Source: Oscillospiraceae bacterium
Lineage (GTDB): Bacteria; Bacillota; Clostridia; Oscillospirales; CAG-272
NCBI GenBank assembly: GCA_015065455.1
Contig: SVQI01000006.1
Coordinates: 38,393-102,392, forward strand
DNA length: 64,000 nt
Direction of reading: 5' to 3'
Of this stretch, positions 58,982 through 64,000 are shown piece after piece (positions within the stretch are counted from its first letter, which is position 1; each line of letters starts with the position of its first letter). The notes under the pieces were generated by a model, which made no database searches, was not told the DNA's origin, and saw only the letters and a program-made list of their open reading frames with translations. The position numbers and the translations under genes are program-made.

Positions 58982-59150
58982 ATGTCAGCTTCTTCGCTCC
59001 CGAACCCACACAAGAGGAGCACTTTTAAAAAAGTGCCCTCTTGACTCCCCCCAATACTTTTAATAAAAATTTTTATATTATTTTTTTAAAAATAATATTT
59101 TAATTGCGCTTTTTGAAAAAAGCTCCTTTGGAATCCACAAAAACTTTAAA
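58982..59150. repeat. Multi-hairpin repeat, partial copy D (3' part only)
   Basis: Contains the shared TTCGCTCCCGAACCCACACA segment, the GCACTTTT/AAAAGTGC stem, CTCTTGACTCCCCCC and the tail hairpin GCTTTTTGAAAAAAGC. The upstream four hairpins are missing, cut at the junction with copy 2 of the inverted-terminal-repeat element. Confidence 0.7.
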
Positions 59151-59191
59151 TAAAACGAGCATTTATTATGAGTTGGCTCATATAAAAAACA

Positions 59192-59212
59192 GGGCGGATA
59201 TTATGTCCGCCC
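59192..59212 (-). terminator. Hairpin after the Gfo/Idh gene (terminator or REP)
   Basis: GGGCGGA and TCCGCCC form a 7-bp stem, 14 bp beyond the stop of the oxidoreductase. The T-tract is poor; the GGGCGG/CCGCCC core resembles the REP family. Confidence 0.5.
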
Positions 59213-59225
59213 ACAAAAATCATTT

Positions 59226-60497
59226 TCAGTCAATATTGTATTTTTTAAAGAGGTTATAATCCTTACTTGAGCAAGGCAAGCTAACGTTTCCGTTTTCGTC
59301 CGGAAAAGGCGAAAGATTGTCTTTCTCATATTTTCTGCGTCGTCTTTTGTCGGTAAAATCGGGAATATTATATTCTTTACCCTCGTTGAGAATACTTCTC
59401 CACGAGAGAATTGCCGCCGCAGAAAGAGCTACTGCACGATACACGTTAAAAAACGGCTCAACTTCATTCCTCAAATATTTTATAAAGTAAAGCGTCAACC
59501 AGAAATCACAATGTCCCGCGTGTCCCGTCTTTGATGCTTCGGGCAGATCGGCATATTTTATCTCCTCTTCGGTAAAAATTCCGCTTGCCCCCGCCGTATC
59601 AGGATAATATGATTTGCTTGCATTTGCTTCGTCATTGTCGGGAATTGCAAACTTCATATAGTCAATACGTACTCCGGTCTGGTCAAAACGGAGCGTTTCG
59701 ATATTTCCCCTGTCCCCCGCAAGTCTGAACCACTTACTGACAGGCCCCATAGATGAGCAACCCGTAGCTGTAAACACAGCACCGTTGTCCATCTCCGTAA
59801 TAGAAATACCCGAACCGTCTCCAACGTACGGCTGACTCATATTCTCAGCATATTTAGGCGAAAAACAAGCCTTTCCCGAAACCCTTACAGGAACAGAACC
59901 CGTTATTTCCATCAATGCACCAAGTGAATGCATATTATAAAATGTTCTCGGCAAATGCTTTCTCCAATGTGTATAGGATTCCTTTGACCTGTCGTTAAAA
60001 CCAAGAGGTAAAGATTCCATCGGGTGCAAATATTCAGCCTCGCCGTATATAGCATCGCCGATAACACCCTGCTTATACAGACGCTGAAGCTCAAAAACTC
60101 CGGGCATCCACGACGTATTCGCAGCAAGCATATACTTACACTTTGATTTTTCAACAGCACGGCAAAGCTGAACACATTCGGCAAGAGTAGGTGCCGCTGT
60201 TGTTTCACTCAGTATATGTATCTTCTTTTCAAGTGCTTTAATGGCATATTTTGCGTGTTCGTGGAAAAAGTTTGCCAAAACAACAGCATCCATTTTCACA
60301 TCAATAAACTCATCAAAATCCTTAAATATCTTCGTATCTTCTGGGAGAAATTCTTTCGCTTTTTCAATATCCGCGTCAAACTTTTCACACACGGCAACGA
60401 TTTTCACGCCTTTAATTCGTTTAAAATTTTTTATAAACGATATACCGCGTCGAAGTCCGAAAATACCTACTAATATTTCTTTTTTCTTTTTTGCCAT
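59226..60497 (-). CDS. Gfo/Idh/MocA-family oxidoreductase
   Basis: The 423-residue protein has an N-terminal Rossmann fold (ILVGIFGLRRGISFIKNF; VKIVAVCEKFD) and the GFO_IDH_MocA substrate domain. KKIHILSETTAAP is at the usual EKP position but without Lys-Pro, so it differs from the classical catalytic EKP motif. PTLAECVQLCRAVEKSKC and AEYLHPMESLPLG follow. It probably acts on a sugar or cyclitol with NAD(P), or is a hydrolase-type member. GAGGTG precedes the ATG. It is 45 bp after the RluA gene. Confidence 0.85.
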   Translation of the reverse strand: MAKKKKEILVGIFGLRRGISFIKNFKRIKGVKIVAVCEKFDADIEKAKEFLPEDTKIFKDFDEFIDVKMDAVVLANFFHEHAKYAIKALEKKIHILSETTAAPTLAECVQLCRAVEKSKCKYMLAANTSWMPGVFELQRLYKQGVIGDAIYGEAEYLHPMESLPLGFNDRSKESYTHWRKHLPRTFYNMHSLGALMEITGSVPVRVSGKACFSPKYAENMSQPYVGDGSGISITEMDNGAVFTATGCSSMGPVSKWFRLAGDRGNIETLRFDQTGVRIDYMKFAIPDNDEANASKSYYPDTAGASGIFTEEEIKYADLPEASKTGHAGHCDFWLTLYFIKYLRNEVEPFFNVYRAVALSAAAILSWRSILNEGKEYNIPDFTDKRRRRKYEKDNLSPFPDENGNVSLPCSSKDYNLFKKYNID

Positions 60498-60542
60498 AAT
60501 AACACCTCGTATACTGAATATATGATATTTTTTACTTACAGT

Positions 60543-61211
60543 CTATATATCCGAAAAAACAAACCTTTCCCAAGGAAAAGAATTATCGGGAATTGCTGAA
60601 AAACTAACGATTTTCTTTGTAACAGGATGCGGAAAAGTCAGTCTGTATGACCACAGCGCAGTCTTTTTATCCGAGGTTTTACTGCCATATTTCCCATCTC
60701 CGTAAAGAGCTGTTTTTCTCGAGGCAAACTGCACTCTTATCTGGTGTGTTCTGCCCGTATGAAGCTTTATCCACACAAGCGATAAAATACCCTTCTCCGT
60801 TTCTTTAGTATCTATAACCTTATATTCAAGACTAGCTTCCTTTACGCCCTTCCTCATTCGGTCAACAACGAACGTTTTATTTTTTGACGAATCTTTAAAA
60901 AGCAAATCCTTATATATTCCAAAGCTTTCAGCGGGGGTGCCGTTTACCACCGCGTAATATTCTTTTTCAAAGCTTTTGTTTCTTATAGCTTCGGACAGTT
61001 TAGATGCTGCTATATCGGTTTTTGCATATACCATAACTCCGCCAACACCGAAATCAAGTCTGTGTACGACTTTTACGTCTGCTCTCAACATTTCACTAAG
61101 CACATTTACCATATCGGGCGAACCATTGCCATCCTGCTGGGAAAGTATATTCTGAGGCTTTACACATACTACGATATGCTTGTCCTCGTATAATATTTTT
61201 ATATCTTCCAT
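60543..61211 (-). CDS. RluA-family RNA pseudouridine synthase
   Basis: The 222-residue enzyme isomerises uridines in rRNA or tRNA. The catalytic Asp is in KVVHRLDFGVGGVMVYAKT (family HRLDxxTSG; here GVGG replaces TSG). LHTGRTHQIRVQFAS and KTALWSYRLTFPHP are conserved. No S4 domain, so it is a short RluA/TruC-like type. It lies 20 bp after tadA in a leftward group of RNA-modification genes. Confidence 0.88.
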   Translation of the reverse strand: MEDIKILYEDKHIVVCVKPQNILSQQDGNGSPDMVNVLSEMLRADVKVVHRLDFGVGGVMVYAKTDIAASKLSEAIRNKSFEKEYYAVVNGTPAESFGIYKDLLFKDSSKNKTFVVDRMRKGVKEASLEYKVIDTKETEKGILSLVWIKLHTGRTHQIRVQFASRKTALYGDGKYGSKTSDKKTALWSYRLTFPHPVTKKIVSFSAIPDNSFPWERFVFSDI

Positions 61212-61231
61212 AATCGTTGTTTAACCTTTTA

Positions 61232-61729
61232 TCAATTTTTATTTCTTCGCAAATCTGCAAAAAAATCAGACAAAAGCTGAGAGCACTCGTCTATACATAC
61301 ACCGCTGTGTATTTCGGGCTTATGGTTTAGCGGAAAGTCATTCATATTTATAACACTTCCGAAAGCGCCCGCCTTTTTATCAAAGGCTCCAAACACTACC
61401 CTCTTTATACGCGCGTTAACTATTGCACCCGCGCACATCGGACAGGGTTCAAGAGTGACGTAAATATCGCATTTATGTAATCTCCAACCGCCAAGAGCCT
61501 TGCAAGCCGAGTCTATCGCTTTTATTTCTGCGTGATGAAGGGCATTCTTGCCCGTTTCTCGCGTATTAAACTCAGCCGATATTATCTCGCCGTCACATAC
61601 GACAACAGCGCCCACGGGCACTTCTCCTATTTCAGCCGCCATTTTCGCCTGTTCAATGGCTGACTTCATAAAGGATATCGCTTTTTCTTCATCATAATCA
61701 TTATTATTTTGGTTTATATGTTCGTTCAT
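61232..61729 (-). CDS. tadA: tRNA(adenine34) deaminase TadA
   Basis: TadA converts A34 to inosine in tRNA-Arg(ACG). The 165-residue zinc deaminase has the HAE motif in LHHAEIKAIDSA and the PCxxC motif in LEPCPMCAGAIVNARI, plus GAVVVCDGEIIS. I prefer ATG 61729, with GGG 8 nt upstream, over 61744. Its start overlaps the CPBP gene stop by 4 bp. It has an acidic 20-residue N-terminal extension (NQNNNDYDEEKA). Confidence 0.95.
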   Translation of the reverse strand: MNEHINQNNNDYDEEKAISFMKSAIEQAKMAAEIGEVPVGAVVVCDGEIISAEFNTRETGKNALHHAEIKAIDSACKALGGWRLHKCDIYVTLEPCPMCAGAIVNARIKRVVFGAFDKKAGAFGSVINMNDFPLNHKPEIHSGVCIDECSQLLSDFFADLRRNKN

Positions 61730-62691
61730 ATAATATATACCCATCCTAACGATAAAAACAGAGAATATAAAACGTACAGTATAAAGAATATTCTGACAAG
61801 ATTTTTTGTCGGAGAAAATGACAGTACGTAGTTTTCTTCTTCAAGCTCAAAAAAGCCTTTTCCAAACAATACACACAAAAAAATAATACCGCACAGCTGT
61901 AATATCATATCAATACTCATTACTATGACATAATACATATTTTCGCTCGTGTATTTTTCAATTATCATATAGATTATTGACAATGAATTATTCAAAAAAT
62001 GAATGATAATAGTAGGAAATACGGAAGAACATTTCAAAGCAACGATAGCAAGTAAAATCCCCCCTATAAACGTGTATAAGAATTGGGACGGATTACTATG
62101 CATTAAGGAAAAACAAAGTGCGGAAACAATAATTGCAAACCATTTACCGTATGGAAGAAGATTTCCCAAAATGGTTTTTCTGAACAATATCTCTTCGACG
62201 ACAGCAGGCACTACCGATGATGAAACAAAAAGCAATATTAACCCCAAAATATCATCAGGCATTGCAAAACTGTAACCGCGTAAACCTATACCGATACTCT
62301 CCAACGATACTTTTATTATAATAGTGATACTGCCCGAAACAGCAATACACCCCAGCGTCATAAAAATAACGGATACAAAGTTTTTCGGCAATTTTGCTTT
62401 ACAGCTTATAACGTAGCTTTTACTCGGCACGTAGCTTGATATAAAAATGGCAGGAAGAAGGAAAATCAAAGCATAGAGTATTATACCGACAATACTGCTG
62501 AAATTATTGTACGAAACACTTCCCTCGTTAAATCCTAAAAACACGGCAACTTTACACAATGCCGACTGCAAAACAGGAGCAACCTGCGAAAGCGTCGTCT
62601 GAAGCAACAACCCAATCGCAATAATATCGACGGTTTTTCTGTATTTAATTATGCTTTTGTTTGGGGTATCGCTGAAGTTAATATCACTCAC
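61726..62691 (-). CDS. CPBP-family intramembrane metalloprotease
   Basis: The 321-residue protein has eight or so membrane helices. Motif 1 is VPAVVEEILFRKTILGNL (EExxxR), motif 2 is in ALCFSLMHSNPSQFLYTF (FxxxH) and a third helix has IIIHFLNNS (HxxxN/B). Members process prenylated proteins, regulate signalling or give immunity to peptides; the substrate is unknown here. It overlaps tadA by 4 bp. Confidence 0.9.
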   Translation of the reverse strand: MSDINFSDTPNKSIIKYRKTVDIIAIGLLLQTTLSQVAPVLQSALCKVAVFLGFNEGSVSYNNFSSIVGIILYALIFLLPAIFISSYVPSKSYVISCKAKLPKNFVSVIFMTLGCIAVSGSITIIIKVSLESIGIGLRGYSFAMPDDILGLILLFVSSSVVPAVVEEILFRKTILGNLLPYGKWFAIIVSALCFSLMHSNPSQFLYTFIGGILLAIVALKCSSVFPTIIIHFLNNSLSIIYMIIEKYTSENMYYVIVMSIDMILQLCGIIFLCVLFGKGFFELEEENYVLSFSPTKNLVRIFFILYVLYSLFLSLGWVYII

Positions 62692-62723
62692 CGCCTTGTT
62701 TTTTGTGAATAGATTGAGTTAAA

Positions 62724-63026
62724 TTATATTTCGTAATCAAGCACAACGCGGGCTTCGGTGGTGGCAGCAACTATCTTTTTCACTTTTGCATGTTCACTGT
62801 CAACAGCGTAAATGTTAAGGTCTTCTTTGGTTTCAAACTCAGTATAGAGCATCATATCGTATGACATAGCCGTTTTACCAAAATCAAAGCCTATTTCCAT
62901 TTTCTTTATCTGGGGTACAACGGGTACGAGCGCGTAAAGTCTATCTCTTACAAGTTCCATATTCTGAAGCTTTGTTCTGCCATCTGCCTCGTCTTTAAAT
63001 CTCCACATTACGATATGTTTGATCAT
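62724..63026 (-). CDS. Dabb (stress-responsive A/B barrel) domain protein
   Basis: The 100-residue protein has the dimeric alpha/beta barrel signature IKHIVMWRFKDEADGRTK at the N-terminus, with MEIGFDFGKTAMSYDMMLY and LNIYAVDSEHAKVKKIVAA. Such small proteins act as dimers of unknown catalytic role. It is upstream of the CPBP gene by 32 bp and divergent from nrdR. Confidence 0.9.
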   Translation of the reverse strand: MIKHIVMWRFKDEADGRTKLQNMELVRDRLYALVPVVPQIKKMEIGFDFGKTAMSYDMMLYTEFETKEDLNIYAVDSEHAKVKKIVAATTEARVVLDYEI

Positions 63027-63190
63027 AATTACACCTCTTAAATTTATATATTTTTAGTATCAGCCAATAATTTTAAAGAAATTCGACTGTTTTACAATTA
63101 CGTTAGATTATTATATCACATGATAAACTTAAAAGCAATAAACCGTAATGCATTTGTTATAAGATATTATTTTTATTATTCCTTTTGTTG

Positions 63191-63237
63191 TTACAATATA
63201 TAGTGTATAAATTTATACTTGACACTATATTTGGTGT
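63191..63237 (+). promoter_or_regulatory. Pair of NrdR boxes overlapping the nrdR promoter
   Basis: Box 1 TTACAATATATAGTGT (63191-63206) and box 2 ACACTATATTTGGTGT (63222-63237) match the NrdR consensus (ACACWATATATWGTGT), with starts 31 bp apart, the spacing typical of NrdR box pairs. Box 2 overlaps the -35 TTGACA (63219-63224); -10 TATAAT is at 63243-63248 with an 18-bp spacer. Confidence 0.85.
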
Positions 63238-63285
63238 TGTGGTATAATTTAGTCAGATGGTGAAAAAAGGAATGGGGGTAAAAAT

Positions 63286-63741
63286 ATGAAATGTCCCGTT
63301 TGCGGAAATTTGGTAAGTAAGGTAATAGACAGCCGTCCTACCGATTCTGAAATCAGAAGAAGAAGAGAATGTCTTTCTTGTGGAAGACGTTTTACAACGT
63401 TTGAGGTGCACGAAACGGTGCCGATAATAGTTATAAAGAAAAACGGCACAAAACAAATTTTTGACAGAAATAAGATTTTGAACGGACTTGACAAGGCGTG
63501 CTATAAACGTTCAATGATTACGCTTAAGGATATGGAAAGAATTATAACCGAAATTGAGGTTGATCTGCGTAACTCATTTAAGACAGAGGTACATACGTCA
63601 GAAATAGGAAGAAGAGTGCTCGAGAAATTGCGCGATATTGACGAGGTGTCTTATGTAAGATATGCATCAGTTTACCGTAATTTTAATGATATTGAGAGCT
63701 TTATGCAGGAATTGAGCGCTATGAAAAAGGACAATGATTAG
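63286..63741 (+). CDS. nrdR: Transcriptional repressor NrdR
   Basis: The 151-residue repressor of ribonucleotide reductase genes has an N-terminal zinc ribbon (MKCPVCGNLVSKVIDSRP; CLSCGRRF) and an ATP-cone domain (VIKKNGTKQIFDRNKILNGL), which senses ATP or dATP. All four zinc Cys are present. GGGGG lies upstream of the ATG. The NrdR box pair over its promoter implies autorepression. No nrd genes are within the window. Confidence 0.97.
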   Translation: MKCPVCGNLVSKVIDSRPTDSEIRRRRECLSCGRRFTTFEVHETVPIIVIKKNGTKQIFDRNKILNGLDKACYKRSMITLKDMERIITEIEVDLRNSFKTEVHTSEIGRRVLEKLRDIDEVSYVRYASVYRNFNDIESFMQELSAMKKDND

Positions 63742-63810
63742 TGATATTTCGGCAAATAAGGCTATAAAAAAATAAAATTCAGAAAAAGAAAAAAATAATT
63801 GAATAAATAC

Positions 63811-63839
63811 TTGACTATTTTGAACAGTTGTGCTATAAT
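63811..63839 (+). promoter_or_regulatory. Promoter of tRNA-Pro
   Basis: TTGACT (63811-63816), 17 bp, TATAAT (63834-63839), ending 12 bp before the tRNA. Confidence 0.88.
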
Positions 63840-63851
63840 ACGGTCTGTTGA

Positions 63852-63927
63852 CTAGGTGTAGCTCAGCTGGGAGAGCGCTACCTTGGGGTGGTAGAGGCCG
63901 CTGGTTCAAGTCCAGTCACTTAGACCA
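63852..63927 (+). tRNA. tRNA-Pro (anticodon GGG)
   Basis: Acceptor CTAGGTG pairs with CACTTAG (one G-T pair), with the C1-G72 pair typical of bacterial tRNA-Pro. Anticodon stem CTACC/GGTAG encloses TTGGGGT, giving anticodon GGG. D arm AGCTCAGCTGGGAGAGC and T-loop GGTTCAAGTCC are normal; CCA is encoded. Confidence 0.96.
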
Positions 63928-63932
63928 TCAAA

Positions 63933-63985
63933 GGGCTACAAAAAAGATGTAGCCCCCGAAACCCCCGATTTTATCGGGGGTTTCG
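63933..63985 (+). terminator. Two tandem hairpins after tRNA-Pro
   Basis: GGGCTACA/TGTAGCCC (63933-63955) is followed by CGAAACCCCCGAT/ATCGGGGGTTTCG (63957-63985). Either could terminate the tRNA transcript, though neither has a strong T-tract. Confidence 0.6.
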
Positions 63986-64000
63986 CCGTTTCTACGGCAG

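Noticed and set aside
1..64000. Prophage, toxin-antitoxin, restriction or retron-type defence locus
   Set aside because: Every sizeable ORF has a housekeeping, metabolic or envelope assignment; I saw no integrase, methylase, reverse transcriptase or paired toxin-antitoxin genes.

Overview
This window comes from a low-GC, anaerobic, spore-forming Firmicute, most likely an uncultured gut member of the class Clostridia. The order yloC-remA-gmk-rpoZ-priA-def-fmt-(zinc peptidase)-rsmB is a Bacillota housekeeping operon. A GerA/SpoVAF-type germination protein and a 24-residue SpoVM-like peptide point to sporulation. Families typical of Clostridia are also present: a CD1247-type zinc ribbon, DUF5685, a Cys-tailed J-domain protein and a MocR regulator. 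No respiratory chain, prophage, CRISPR array or recognisable defence island is visible.

Layout. Bases 1-3.5 kb: the 3' part of a membrane HtrA protease and an OmpR-type two-component system. 3.5-7.2 kb: a flavin/redox trio (NusG domain II, Gx-type membrane protein, ApbE lipoprotein), then an ECF transporter S component divergent from a C-terminally truncated MocR regulator. 7.2-8.4 kb: a gene-free repeat island. 8.4-17.1 kb: one leftward unit citD-E-F-X-C-G-acn-icd, joining citrate lyase and its maturation genes to aconitase and NADP-isocitrate dehydrogenase. 17.5 kb: tRNA-Leu. 18-22.2 kb: an envelope-stress-like operon (LURP-one, LiaF-like, DUF4097, ABC exporter). 22.6-31.3 kb: Na/phosphate transporter, YqeG, endonuclease IV, CNNM/CorC protein, DUF3048, an orphan PAS protein and GAPDH.

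31.8-40 kb: the yloC-to-rsmB operon, expressed leftward from a near-consensus promoter. 40.2-43.9 kb: M24 peptidase, EF-P, CD1247-type protein and the germination protein. 44.3-48.4 kb: divergent GH2 and GH36 glycosidases. 48.6-49.1 kb: a RAYT (REP-associated tyrosine transposase) that carries two REP hairpins inside its own reading frame. 49.2-52.5 kb: a T-box(Phe)-controlled operon of phenylacetate-CoA ligase, ACT protein and aminotransferase, which looks like anabolic use of phenylacetate. 52.5-58.5 kb: acyltransferase, helical-bundle protein, YitT, SpoVM region, J-domain and DUF5685 genes. 59.2-64 kb: oxidoreductase, RluA, TadA, CPBP, Dabb, NrdR with a pair of NrdR boxes, and tRNA-Pro.

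The least ordinary content is the set of repeats in the gaps. (i) A roughly 300-430 bp string of hairpins is present three times plus a tail fragment; its stems change by compensatory substitutions. (ii) An element of about 224-274 bp with terminal inverted repeats is present twice. (iii) REP-like tags occur at five intergenic sites and resemble the hairpins inside the RAYT gene. (iv) There is a single 270-bp foldback. The first three tend to occur in the same order at separate loci. All functions are read from sequence motifs by eye; no database search was run.
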